Below, piece after piece: positions 1-9,357 of a stretch of DNA of 64,000 bases. The stretch is from assembly GCA_039105265.1 (NCBI GenBank), contig JAPFFF010000027.1, positions 1,426,001 to 1,490,000 on the forward strand, in the 5' to 3' direction. Both the position numbers and the translations under genes were made by a program. The notes beneath the pieces are model-generated. The model searched no databases. It was not told the DNA's origin and was given only the letters and a program-made list of their open reading frames with translations. The first letter of the stretch is position 1; each line of letters starts with the position of its first letter. The DNA comes from Tritrichomonas musculus. Taxonomy: Eukaryota > Parabasalia > Tritrichomonadida > Tritrichomonadidae.

Positions 1-1134
1 ATACTGCATGTTTTGGTTAATACTTGTTTTGGTTATTGCATGTTTTACTTGTTTTGGTTAATACTTGTTTTGGTTATTGCATGTTTTGGTTAATACTTGT
101 TTTGGTTATTGCATGTTTTGGATAATACTTGTTTTGGTTATTGCATGTTTTGGTTAATACTTGTTTTGGTTATTGCATGTTTTGGTTAATACTTGTTTTG
201 GTTATTGCATGTTTTGGTTAATACTCGTTTTGGTACTTATTTTATTTGGTACATCGATGGATTTAATTGTTATTTTATTATTATTTCTAGTTTTGTTTAT
301 TTTTGGATATTTCTCTATTATTTATAATGGAATCCAATTTGGATTTTTTTGTATTCCATAGAGTTTTGCTTAGATTTACAGTATTTTCTCTACTTTTGCA
401 GAGTTTCTTGTGTTTTCTTTAGTTTATCTACTTTTGCAGAGTTTCTTGTGTTTTCTTTAGTTTATCTACTTTTGCAGAGTTTCTTGTGTTTTCTTTAGTT
501 TATCTACTTTTGCAGAGTTTCTTGTATTTTGCATAGATTTATCGACTTTTGCAGAGTTTCTTGTGTTTTCTTTAGTTTATCTACTTTTGCAGAGTTTCTT
601 GTGTTTTCTTTAGTTTATCTACTTTTGCAGAGTTTCTTGTATTTTGCATAGATTTATCTACTTTTGCAGAGTTTCTTGTGTTTTCTTTAGTTTATCTACT
701 TTTGCAGAGTTTCTTGTATTTTGCATAGATTTATCTACTTTTGCATAGATTTGCAGAATTTTTATGCAAAACTCTATGGAATACAAAAAAATCCAAATTG
801 GATTCCATTATAAATAATAGAGAAATATCCAAAAATAAACAAAACTAGAAATAATAATAAAATAACAATTAAATCCATCGATGTACCAAATAAAATAAGT
901 ACCAAAACGAGTATTAACCAAAACATGCAATAACCAAAACAAGTATTAACCAAAACATGCAATAACCAAAACAAGTATTAACCAAAACATGCAATAACCA
1001 AAACAAGTATTATCCAAAACATGCAATAACCAAAACAAGTATTAACCAAAACATGCAATAACCAAAACAAGTATTAACCAAAACATGCAATAACCAAAAC
1101 AAGTATTAACCAAAACATGCAATAACCAAAACAA
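1..1134. repeat. Large inverted repeat (palindrome) with 396-bp spacer
   Basis: Positions x and 1135-x are complementary: arms 1-369 and 766-1134 flank a spacer at 370-765. The inner 200 bp of each arm match base for base as far as I can read, and a 66-codon frame occurs identically at 161-361 (+) and 774-974 (-). Even rare variants are mirrored, such as GGATAATACT near 120 against AGTATTATCC near 1010. The arms diverge slightly in the outermost 60 bp. High arm identity suggests recent formation or ongoing gene conversion. Confidence 0.9.
385..760. repeat. 38-bp tandem repeat in the palindrome spacer
   Basis: A 38-bp unit beginning TCTACTTTTGCAGAGTTTCT recurs about nine times, in two subtypes that end either TTCTTTAGTTTA or TTTGCATAGATTTA. 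It occupies the whole loop of the large inverted repeat. No coding frame is supported. Confidence 0.85.
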
Positions 1135-1749
1135 GTATTAACCAAAACATGCAATAACCAAGTAAACAAAAAGTATTAACCAAAACATGCAATAACCAAA
1201 ACAAGTATTAACCAAAACAAGCAATAACCAAAACATGCAATAACCAAAACAAGTATTAACCAAAACATGCAATAACCAAAACAAGTATTATCCAAAACAT
1301 GCAATAACCAAAACAAGTATTAACCAAAACATGCAATAACCAAAACAAGTATTATCCAAAACATGCAATAACCAAAACAAGTATTAACCAAAACAAGTAT
1401 TAACCAAAACAAGTATTAACCAAAACATGCAATAACCAAAACAAGTATTAACCAAAACATGCAATAACCAAAACAAGTATTAACCAAAACATGCAATAAC
1501 CAAAACAAGTATTAACCAAAACAAGTATTAACCAAAACAAGTATTAACCAAAACATACAATAACCAAAACAAGTATTAACCAAAACATGCAATAACCAAA
1601 ACAAGTATTAACCAAAACATGCAATAACCAAAACAAGTATTAAAATAAGTGCCAAGCGGAGCAAATGCCAAACAAAACCATAAAGGTACAAAACAAAACC
1701 AAAATAAGTACCAAGCAAAGAAATAGGTTTTGGAAAAAGGAATATTTCG

Positions 1750-1938
1750 CTATAGAACCATACAGAGGAATGTGTATAAGAATACATAAGGAATCCAAAA
1801 ATAAAAATAAAGTAAATTAAATTGTTTCTCGATAGAATTGTAATAAATAAGATTCGATGGCATTAAATTTTCGAGGTACTCCATATTTTTATAAACATCT
1901 CTATTTAAAGTTCTAGTTGTGGTTTTATATAAATACAT
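1750..1938 (-). pseudogene. Internal fragment related to the 826-codon gene at 6806-9286
   Basis: The 62-codon minus frame contains PSNLIYYNSIEKQFNLL, which lines up with PPNLIFYNSISKQWSLL at about residues 362-378 of the 826-residue protein. The preceding residues (VYKNMEYLENLM) also resemble INKHLDYFVYIL at the matching place. The similarity stops on both sides, where minisatellite DNA begins, so this appears to be a short relic of a second family member. That it is a relic, not a small gene, is inference. Function of the family is unknown. Confidence 0.6.
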
Positions 1939-1939
1939 C

Positions 1940-3845
1940 GTAAATGCATATGGTTGCTGTTATGGTTGTTGTTGCTATTAGAGCATATTGTTGTTGTTAT
2001 TGCTATTGGTGCATATAGTTATTTTAGTTGTTGTTGTTATTGGTGTATATGGTTGTTGTTACTATTAATGCATATGGTTGCTTTAGTTGTTATTGCTATT
2101 GGTGCTATTAATGCATATGGTTGTTGTAGTTGTTTTAGTTATTGTTGCTATTGTCGCATATAGTTGTTGTTGTAGTTGTTGTTGTTATTGGTGTATATGG
2201 TTGCTTTAGTTGTTATTACTATTGGTGCATATAGTTATTTTAGTTGTTGTTGTTATTGTTGTTATAGTTGTTTAGTTATTGTTGCTATTGCTGTTATAAT
2301 TGTTTTAGTTATTGTTGCTATTAGCACATATGGTTGTTGTTGCTATTAATGCATATAGTTGTTGTTGTAGTTGTTGTTGCTATTGGTACATATAGTTGTT
2401 TTAGTTGTTTTAGTTATTGTTGCTATTAGCACATATGGTTGTTGTTGCTATTAATGCATATAGTTGTTGTTGTAGTTGTTGTTGCTATTGGTACATATAG
2501 TTGTTTTAGTTGTTGGCGCATATAGTTATTTTAGTTGTTGTTGTTATAGTTGTTTTAGTTGTTTTAGTTATTGTTGCTATTGGTACATATAGTTGTTTTA
2601 GTTTTTGTTGTTATTGTTGTTTTAGTTGTTTTAGTTATTGTTGCTATTGGTGCATATAGTTGTTTTAGTTGTTGGTGCATATAGTTATTTTAGTTTTTGT
2701 TGTTATTGTTGTTATTGTTGTTTTAGTTGTTTTAGTTATTGTTGCTATTGGTGCATATAGTTGTTTTAGTTGTTGTTGTTATTGTTGTTATAGTTGTTTT
2801 AGTTGTTTTAGTTATTGTTGCTATTGGTGCATATAGTTGTTTTAGTTGTTGTTGCTATTAGTGCATATAGTTGCTTTAGTTGTTATTACTATTGGTGTAT
2901 ATAGTTATTTTAGTTGTTGTTGCTATTAGCACATATGGTTGTTGTTGCTATTAATGCATATAGTTGTTGTTGCTATTGGTATATATAGTTGTTTTAGTTG
3001 TTGTTGCTATTAGCGCATATGGTTGCTTTAGTTGTTATTGCTATTGGTGCGTATAGTTGTTGTTTTAGTTGTTGTTGCTATTGGCTCTATTAGTGCATAT
3101 GGTTGTTGTTGCTATTAATGCATATAGTTGTTGTTGTAGTTGTTGTTGCTATTGGTATATATAGTTGTTTTAGTTGTTTTAGTTATTGGTGCATATAGTT
3201 GTTGTTTTAGTTGTTGTTGCTATTTGCTCTATTAGTGCATATGGTTGTTGTTGCTATTAATGCAAATAGTTGTTTTAGTTATTGTTGCTATTGTTGCTAT
3301 TAGCACATATGGTTGTTGTTGCTATTGGTGCATATAGTTGTTTTAGTTGTTATTACTATTGGTGCATATAGTTATTTTAGTTGTTGTTGTTATTGGTGTT
3401 ATAGTTGTTTAGTTATTGTTGCTATTGCTGTTATAATTGTTTTAGTTATTGTTGCTATTGCTGCTATTAGCACATATGGTTGTTGTTGCTATTGGTGCAT
3501 ATAGTTGTTTTAGTTGTTATTACTATTGGTGCATATAGTTATTTTAGTTGTTGTTGTTATTGGTGTTATAGTTGTTTTAGTTATTGGTGCATATGGTTGT
3601 TGTAGTTGTTGCCGTTAATGCTATTAGTGCATATAGTTGTTTTAGTTATTGTTGCTATTGGTGCATATAGTTGTTGTTGCTATTAGCACATATGGTTGTT
3701 GTAGTTGTAATTGCTGTTGGTGTGTATAGTTGTTTTAGTTATTGGTGCATATGGTTGTTGTTGTTGTTGTTTTAGTTGTTGTTGTAGTTATTGCTGCTGT
3801 TGGTGTATATGGTTGTTGTTGTTGTTTTAGTTGTTGTTGCTATTG
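1940..3845. repeat. Degenerate GTT/GTA-rich tandem repeat tract
   Basis: About 1.9 kb built from shuffled blocks such as GTTGTTGTTGCTATTGG, TGCATATAGTTGTTTTAG and TTATTGTTGCTATT. It gives open frames on the plus strand coding Leu/Val/Ile/Tyr/Cys-rich strings, but codon order follows the repeat and there are frequent stops, so I do not call genes. Strand asymmetry is strong: almost no C and much G and T on the plus strand. Confidence 0.85.
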
Positions 3846-3954
3846 GTACAATTATGCGTTTCTATATATTTCGTCTATTTTCTCTATTTTTCGTATATGT
3901 TTTTAAAATTACCTAATAATACTTTTCTCTGTGTGTTCCAAAAAATAAACAAAT

Positions 3955-4195
3955 ACCCAAACCGTAAATGTATCGCACAAGCCGCAAATGTATCCCAAAA
4001 ATTGCAAATGTATCGCACAAACCGTAAATGTATCGCACAAGCCGCAAATGTATCCCAAAAATTGCAAATGTATCGCACAAACCTTAGATGTATCCTACAA
4101 GCCGTAAATGTATCGCACCAACAGCAAATGTATTCTATAAATATAGATGTATTCTATAACCATAGATGTATCTTACAAATACTAACAAATACACA
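3955..4195 (+). repeat. 20-bp minisatellite with 60-bp higher-order period
   Basis: The unit is close to CGCAAATGTATCGCACAAAC. The first six units form two identical 60-bp trimers in the order GTAAATG-CACAAG, GCAAATG-CCAAAA, GCAAATG-CACAAA; later units decay. A frame crosses this array on the plus strand (Ala/Asn/Gln-rich), but it is a by-product of the 60-bp period, which is divisible by three. Confidence 0.8.
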
Positions 4196-4317
4196 ACCTG
4201 GAAATGTATGGTAGTAATATGTTCGAAATGGAATGTGGAAGGAAATCTAATTAATCGCATCGTTGGCAACTTTATTTATTGGGTCCGTCGATTTTCCTAC
4301 ACACCAGATATTGCATA

Positions 4318-4452
4318 TAGGTTCCTCTATGTGTTTCTTACAATGTTGTTCCTTTGTGGATTCCAAAAATAAAATATAGTTATAAATTTTAAAAAGTAGC
4401 AATTAATCGTGTCGCAAATATTCGTTATAGTATTTGGTTATTTTTATTTCCG
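4318..4452 (+). repeat. Dispersed repeat, copy A
   Basis: This stretch, including AATGTTGTTCCTTTGTGGAT followed by TCCAAAAATA and later AAGTAGCAATTAAT and TATTTGGTTAT, matches 6685-6800 over about 110 bp with small differences. A weaker match lies near 3905-3945 (TTCCAAAAAATAAAC). Copy A ends just before a small plus-strand frame; copy B ends just before the 3' end of the 826-codon gene. Confidence 0.75.
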
Positions 4453-4457
4453 CATAA

Positions 4458-4715
4458 ATGTCTTTTAAAGATACCATACAGATACCAACAGAGAGAACAT
4501 TTACTTTTAATGGATGCACTATCCAAGATTACAACAACTATGTTTTAATTAAGGACCCAAAAGGAAAAGTACATAAATATTCTACTATTAAAGGAAAATA
4601 TAGTTTTACATTCCCTGGTGTGTTTATTAAGAAGTATCGCATCTTATTCTTCGATAGACAAGACGACGACATTTTATATTGTATGTCTGCATCGACAGTA
4701 CTAGATGGAGAATAG
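4458..4715 (+). CDS. Small hypothetical protein, 85 residues
   Basis: An ATG-started frame encodes 85 residues beginning MSFKDTIQIPTERTF, with mixed polar and hydrophobic composition typical of a folded beta-rich domain and unlike the surrounding repeat-derived frames. There is no signal peptide or membrane helix. It sits between copy A of the dispersed repeat and a C-terminal fragment of the 826-residue family on the opposite strand. I do not recognise the family. It might be a genuine accessory gene of the same unit or a chance frame; the non-repetitive sequence favours the former. Confidence 0.45.
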   Translation: MSFKDTIQIPTERTFTFNGCTIQDYNNYVLIKDPKGKVHKYSTIKGKYSFTFPGVFIKKYRILFFDRQDDDILYCMSASTVLDGE

Positions 4716-4727
4716 AATAAATTATTT

Positions 4728-5013
4728 TTAGCTAACCACATAAATATAGCATTTCTGTTTTTGTGGTGTGGTCTTAGTGGGTCCAACAACAGCTTCTATA
4801 CAATTGGTTATTTTTGTAGATTTAAGTTTACCAAGGATAATTTCCTTAAGCCAGTATGTCGCTATATAATTTTTTAGGTCTCCGCTATTAATAGAACAAC
4901 GTATTAATAACGAACTTTTAAGTAGTTTGTACCCAAATATCTTAACTGTATCTCCTAGTTTAACATCGTCGTCTATCTTTTTGCATATAGTTTGTATATA
5001 AGGTATATAACTT
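4728..5013 (-). pseudogene. C-terminal fragment of a second copy of the 826-codon gene family
   Basis: The minus strand reads an open frame of about 95 codons ending at 4728, with no start of its own. It contains IDDDVKLGDTVKIFGY, then LKSSLLIRCSINSGDL and AVVGPTKTTP. These line up in order with IDKLVKEGDAIEIFNT, GSYLISFRLDGKEL and VVVGALKMHP at the C terminus of the 826-residue protein. Upstream of about 5013 the frame passes directly into the 17-bp minisatellite, so the rest of the copy is absent here. The fragment is diverged well beyond a recent duplicate. Confidence 0.7.
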
Positions 5014-5019
5014 GTATAT

Positions 5020-6300
5020 TGTTAATATGTAATTAGTATGTAGGTAGTATATAGTTAGTAGTAGTATATAGTTAGTAGTAGTATATAGTTAGTAGTAGTA
5101 TATAGTTAGTAGTAGTATATAGTTAGTAGTAGTATATAGTTAGTAGTAGTATATAGTTAGTAGTAGTATATAGTTAGTAGTAGTATATAGTTAGTAGTAG
5201 TATATAGTTAGTAGTAGTATATAGTTAGTAGTAGTATATAGTTAGTAGTAGTATATAGTTAGTAGTAGTATATAGTTAGTAGTAGTATATAGTTAGTAGT
5301 AGTATATAGTTAGTAGTAGTATATAGTTAGTAGTAGTATATAGTTAGTAGTAGTATATAGTTAGTAGTAGTATATAGTTAGTAGTAGTATATAGTTAGTA
5401 GTAGTATATAGTTAGTAGTAGTATATAGTTAGTAGTAGTATATAGTTAGTAGTAGTATATAGTTAGTAGTAGTATATAGTTAGTAGTAGTATATAGTTAG
5501 TAGTAGTATATAGTTAGTAGTAGTATATAGTTAGTAGTATATAGTTAGTAGTAGTATATAGTTAGTAGTAGTATATAGTTAGTAGTAGTATATAGTTAGT
5601 AGTAGTATATAGTTAGTAGTAGTATATAGTTAGTAGTAGTATATAGTTAGTAGTAGTATATAGTAGTAGTAGTAGTATAGTAGTATATAGTTAGTAGTAG
5701 TATATAGTTAGTAGTAGTATATAGTTAGTAGTAGTATATAGTTAGTAGTAGTATATAGTTAGTAGTAGTAGTAGTAGTATATAGTTAGTAGTAGTATATA
5801 GTTAGTAGTAGTATATAGTTAGTAGTAGTATATAGTTAGTAGTAGTATATATAGTAGTATATAGTTAGTAGTAGTATATAGTTAGTAGTAGTATATAGTT
5901 AGTAGTAGTATATAGTTAGTAGTAGTATATAGTTAGTAGTAGTATATAGTTAGTAGTAGTATATAGTTAGTAGTAGTAGTAGTAGTATATAGTTAGTTAG
6001 TAGTAGTATATAGTTAGTAGTAGTATATAGTAGTAGTAGTATATAGTTAGTAGTAGTATATAGTTAGTAGTAGTATATAGTTAGTAGTAGTATATAGTTA
6101 GTAGTAGTATATAGTTAGTAGTAGTATATAGTTAGTAGTAGTATATAGTTAGTAGTAGTATATAGTTAGTAGTAGTATATAGTATATAGTTAGTAGTAGT
6201 ATATAGTTAGTAGTAGTATATAGTTAGTAGTAGTATATAGTTAGTAGTAGTATATAGTTAGTAGTAGTATATAGTTAGTATGTAGTTGGTATATAGTTAG
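5020..6300. repeat. 17-bp minisatellite, about 70 units
   Basis: The unit TATATAGTTAGTAGTAG is repeated with almost no base changes. Variation is mainly in the number of TAG triplets and an occasional lost half unit (near 5535, 5665, 5770, 5850, 5975, 6025 and 6180). This looks like recent slippage or unequal exchange. The unit seems to have grown out of the A+T-rich edge of the gene fragment at 4728-5013. Confidence 0.95.
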
Positions 6301-6304
6301 TAGT

Positions 6305-6405
6305 ATATAGAGTATATGGTTTTGTGCGATACCTATTGGTTTTATACGATACCTCTATGCTTTGTTAGATACCTGTCTAGTTAGATACCTCTATATCTTT
6401 ATGTA
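6305..6405 (-). repeat. 20-bp minisatellite, inverted relative to 3955-4195
   Basis: Four degenerate 20-bp units carry the core GCGATACCTATTGG, ACGATACCTCTATG, TAGATACCTGTCTA and TAGATACCTCTATA. The first, read with its flank as TTTGTGCGATACC, is the reverse complement of the unit core GTATCGCACAAA at 3955-4195. The same satellite family thus occurs in opposite orientations on both sides of 4200-6300. Confidence 0.6.
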
Positions 6406-6414
6406 ATATAGCTC

Positions 6415-6605
6415 GCATGGATATATTATAAGTGGATGTATTAGTGGATATATTGTTGGGTGTTCCATAAGTGGATATAATAGTGGATGTATTAATAGAT
6501 ATACTATTGGATTGTATTGGTGGATATATTGTTGGATATATTGTTGGATATATTAATGGATATATTGTTGGATATATTGTTGGATATATTAATGGATATA
6601 CTATA
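6415..6605. repeat. Degenerate 12-bp repeat (GGATATATTGTT)
   Basis: Units of GGATATATTGTT, GGATATATTAAT and GGATGTATTAGT follow each other. On the minus strand this gives an Ile/Tyr/Pro/Thr repeat (IYPT) inside a 97-codon frame that I regard as a by-product. Its beginning, ATAAGTGGATGTATTAGT, matches the start of the 14-bp satellite at 9363 (ATAAGTGGATATATTAGT). Confidence 0.75.
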
Positions 6606-6684
6606 AAACCTCTAAACAGCAAAAATGTTGCTTTATATGGTCGCGTTTTAGAGATGGTAGAATTTGCCACCTGGATAATGTAAA

Positions 6685-6800
6685 TGGGTCACTCTATGCG
6701 TTTCTAATAATGTTGTTCCTTTGTGGATTCCAAAAATAGAATATTGTATAAATCTTAAAAGTAGCAATTAATTGTTATAATATTTGGTTATGTCTGCTTC
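6685..6800 (+). repeat. Dispersed repeat, copy B
   Basis: About 110 bp matching 4318-4452, including CTCTATGCGTTTCTAATAAT and TTGTTCCTTTGTGGATTCC. It ends six bases before the stop codon of the minus-strand 826-codon gene. It may hold that gene's 3' processing signals or be part of a mobile unit's edge; the sequence does not decide between these. Confidence 0.75.
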
Positions 6801-6805
6801 CTGCT

Positions 6806-9286
6806 TTAAGAAATAAAATAATAACAATGTCGTCTACTAATTGGGTGCATCTTTAGTGCACCAACAACAACTTTAAAAACACTTTCTTTGTCTTTAATTA
6901 TATCGTCTAGGAATCTAGTGCTCTTTGCTGTTAATTCCTTGCCATCTAATCGAAAACTAATTAAATAGCTTCCTTTATATTCGAAAGTATTAAAAATTTC
7001 GATAGCATCCCCTTCTTTAACAAGTTTATCTATTGGTTCGTGTTTTCCTTTACGATAACTGTTATGTGTTAATATATTATCGTCTTTAATATTGTTCGGT
7101 ACTTCTTTATCTATTGCTGTGTTCGTGTAATACTCTAGAGGTTGGTTAACATGTATCTCGTCTCTTGTTGTTGTGCTGTTAACAATATTTATTTTTGCAC
7201 GGAGATTACGAGAAGCATTATAATAGACACCTTCCTTTTCTATCTCCATTATAGGTATTCCTAACGAAGAGCCATAAATGTTATTCGCTATTTCTGTCCA
7301 TTTGTTAATGTTCTCTCGTAAATAATCGTAAACAGAATTAACCGACCAGTAAATAGATAAATTAGATTCGCTACCAATATTGTTTTGTTTACTGCATAAT
7401 AATAAAGCCTTGTTCCCATATCGAGTAAATATAAATTTAAAAGCATAAACAAATAAATGCGTCTTGTTCTCCAATTCGATTAATTTATGTTTGTTCGAAT
7501 TAAGAGTATCGTTAAACGAATTAATAAACATACTCTTTATTTTTGTGGTATCTTGTATCTGTTGGTTAGACTCTTCTTCTTTTTGTTTTATTAGTTCGTT
7601 TATTAATTCTTCTCTCGCATTTTTAAATAGATTCTCTTCTTTGTCTTTCTTTAACAGTTTGGTTATTTTGCTTATGTTATCGATTGGTTTAAACACTATA
7701 GGAATGTTATAGGTTGTAAATTGGTTTATGTTCTTCTTTGGTTGTAATCGTAAGCGACAAATCGGGCAATCTAATAAACCTACATCTTCGGCTTTAATGG
7801 TTGTATCTTTAGTAATAAATGGTGTAAAGTAAGTATTTCCGTTCGATATATAAGTTATTAGTTCGTTTAATACAAACGATTTGTTTATTGTGTTTATTAG
7901 TTCTTTTGTATATATTCGTTGTTTAATAAGCAAATTGTCGTTTCCTTCTTCGATAGTTCGCTTAAATGATACCAGAATAATTGGATAATTAAACGAATAT
8001 AATTTAAGTATGTTCGAAAGCTTGTTTGTATTAACGTTCTTAATATAAAAGCCGTTTATGTTGTTTGTTAGCTTGTTTATCGAGTAAGAGAACAAAGCCA
8101 AGTTATAATCCAAATCCACAACACAAAGATTATATTTAATAGCATTAAGTAATAGCGACCATTGCTTGGATATACTGTTATAGAATATAAGATTTGGAGG
8201 TAATATATAAACAAAATAATCGAGGTGTTTGTTAATGTATTCTTCTGTTATCGCTTGGTTATCGATATAATATGTTATTTCTAATCTTAAAATACCTGTA
8301 TCGAGAGATTTCTTAATATTATCCTTTAATATCTGTTCTTGGTTATTTATCCAATGGCTGTAATGGTTTCCGACACTACCTCGAACATTTGGAGATTCTA
8401 TTGCTTGCGCGAATTTATTATAAAAATTATACCTAACAGCACCAAAAGAAGAATTCGTTATAAATGTTAAACAATTGGAACCGACAGATGCATTATTATC
8501 TATAATTATTTTAATCGGTTCTTCTGTTGTATTGTTGTTAATGGATTCCTCTCCTTCTTTTCTAAAGTCTGGCTTCGTTAATAAATAATCTATAACATCC
8601 TTCTTGTTAATGGTTCCGCTAAAGTCTTGGATTATTTCGATATCGTTTATAAATATACCATTATCGTTAAACTCTTTAATTCTCTCTTTATTGCATACAA
8701 TATTAAGAACCTTATCTAGTGGAACATCTTGCAGAGATATTTTAATAAACTGTTTAATGGTTCCTTTATCGACTTTAAACGATGTCGGCTTTATGCTTGT
8801 CTTATTAATTAGTATATCGAATTTATTAAATAACTCTCTAATAATTTCTGTATTGTTAGCAAGGAATGGCGTAATTTCTTTAAGAACTTTATTAAATTGT
8901 CGGTCTTCTTTGGACTTTGGTGTATTCTCTTCTGGTTGGTCGTTTGTTCCCTTACGTTTAATATAATTCTTTAATGCTTTATTATTCTTTATAATATCTT
9001 CGGGTATAATAAAATGGATAATAATATTATCGCAGAATCTAGAACATAATGGTTTAAGCTCTTTATTGTTTGTTCCACCAAGCGTAAAATCGATATTGGC
9101 TGTATCGTTAATGTTTAATGTATATGTTATGTTATGCAGCAATGTTTCGAATTTGGAGTTAGTATAGAAGTAAGAGAAAGGAAGCTTAACACCTTCTTTA
9201 TCGAATATATTGTAATCGAGTTCGCGAATTGTTTCGAAAGTTCCTTGTTCTTCTTGGCTATCGCAGTTTGTAGTTAGTGGTTGCAT
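6806..9286 (-). CDS. Unrecognised 826-residue protein, intact member of a local gene family
   Basis: A single ATG-started frame of 826 codons, the only long intact gene in the first 14 kb. The protein is hydrophilic, rich in Asn, Lys, Ile and Glu, with no signal peptide or clear membrane helix. A CxxC pair (DCPICRLRL, about residue 505) could bind zinc, but no second pair is evident nearby. Residues about 362-378 and about 745-815 have diverged counterparts in the fragments at 1750-1938 and 4728-5013, which argues for a real, once multi-copy gene. It is bounded by copy B of the dispersed repeat at its 3' end and by the 14-bp satellite 70 bp upstream of its start. I cannot assign a function; candidates are a mobile-element protein or a lineage-specific gene amplified near unstable DNA. 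Confidence 0.75.
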   Translation of the reverse strand: MQPLTTNCDSQEEQGTFETIRELDYNIFDKEGVKLPFSYFYTNSKFETLLHNITYTLNINDTANIDFTLGGTNNKELKPLCSRFCDNIIIHFIIPEDIIKNNKALKNYIKRKGTNDQPEENTPKSKEDRQFNKVLKEITPFLANNTEIIRELFNKFDILINKTSIKPTSFKVDKGTIKQFIKISLQDVPLDKVLNIVCNKERIKEFNDNGIFINDIEIIQDFSGTINKKDVIDYLLTKPDFRKEGEESINNNTTEEPIKIIIDNNASVGSNCLTFITNSSFGAVRYNFYNKFAQAIESPNVRGSVGNHYSHWINNQEQILKDNIKKSLDTGILRLEITYYIDNQAITEEYINKHLDYFVYILPPNLIFYNSISKQWSLLLNAIKYNLCVVDLDYNLALFSYSINKLTNNINGFYIKNVNTNKLSNILKLYSFNYPIILVSFKRTIEEGNDNLLIKQRIYTKELINTINKSFVLNELITYISNGNTYFTPFITKDTTIKAEDVGLLDCPICRLRLQPKKNINQFTTYNIPIVFKPIDNISKITKLLKKDKEENLFKNAREELINELIKQKEEESNQQIQDTTKIKSMFINSFNDTLNSNKHKLIELENKTHLFVYAFKFIFTRYGNKALLLCSKQNNIGSESNLSIYWSVNSVYDYLRENINKWTEIANNIYGSSLGIPIMEIEKEGVYYNASRNLRAKINIVNSTTTRDEIHVNQPLEYYTNTAIDKEVPNNIKDDNILTHNSYRKGKHEPIDKLVKEGDAIEIFNTFEYKGSYLISFRLDGKELTAKSTRFLDDIIKDKESVFKVVVGALKMHPISRRHCYYFIS

Positions 9287-9357
9287 TTACAAACGAATAA
9301 AAAACATATTTAAAACGAAAACAGGTTGTTTGTATTTTTTGTTAGTGTGTTTTTTTA

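Larger units (their letters stand above)
1..1650. repeat. 32-bp minisatellite, inverted at the palindrome centre
   Basis: The unit is two related 16-mers, TTTTGGTTAATACTTG and TTTTGGTTATTGCATG. It runs forward from 1 to about 235 and as its reverse complement from about 899 to 1650. Some units drop one half. Unit sequence is very uniform, which suggests recent amplification. It does not match the TTAGGG-type telomere repeat. Confidence 0.9.

Noticed and set aside
161-974. Identical 66-codon frames on the two strands (161-361 and 774-974)
   Set aside because: They are the same arm of the inverted repeat read twice; the first half is minisatellite. No sign of protein coding.
1-1650. Possible telomere
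   Set aside because: The 32-bp unit is not TTAGGG-like, the array is inverted at its centre, and it continues into other repeats.
3313-4214. Leu/Val/Cys-rich and Ala/Asn/Gln-rich plus-strand frames
   Set aside because: Their residue order follows the DNA repeat units; the 60-bp period keeps the frame open by arithmetic.
6377-6670. Minus-strand frame with IYPTIYPTIYPL repeats
   Set aside because: It is the translation of the 12-bp GGATATATTGTT repeat, which is divisible by three.
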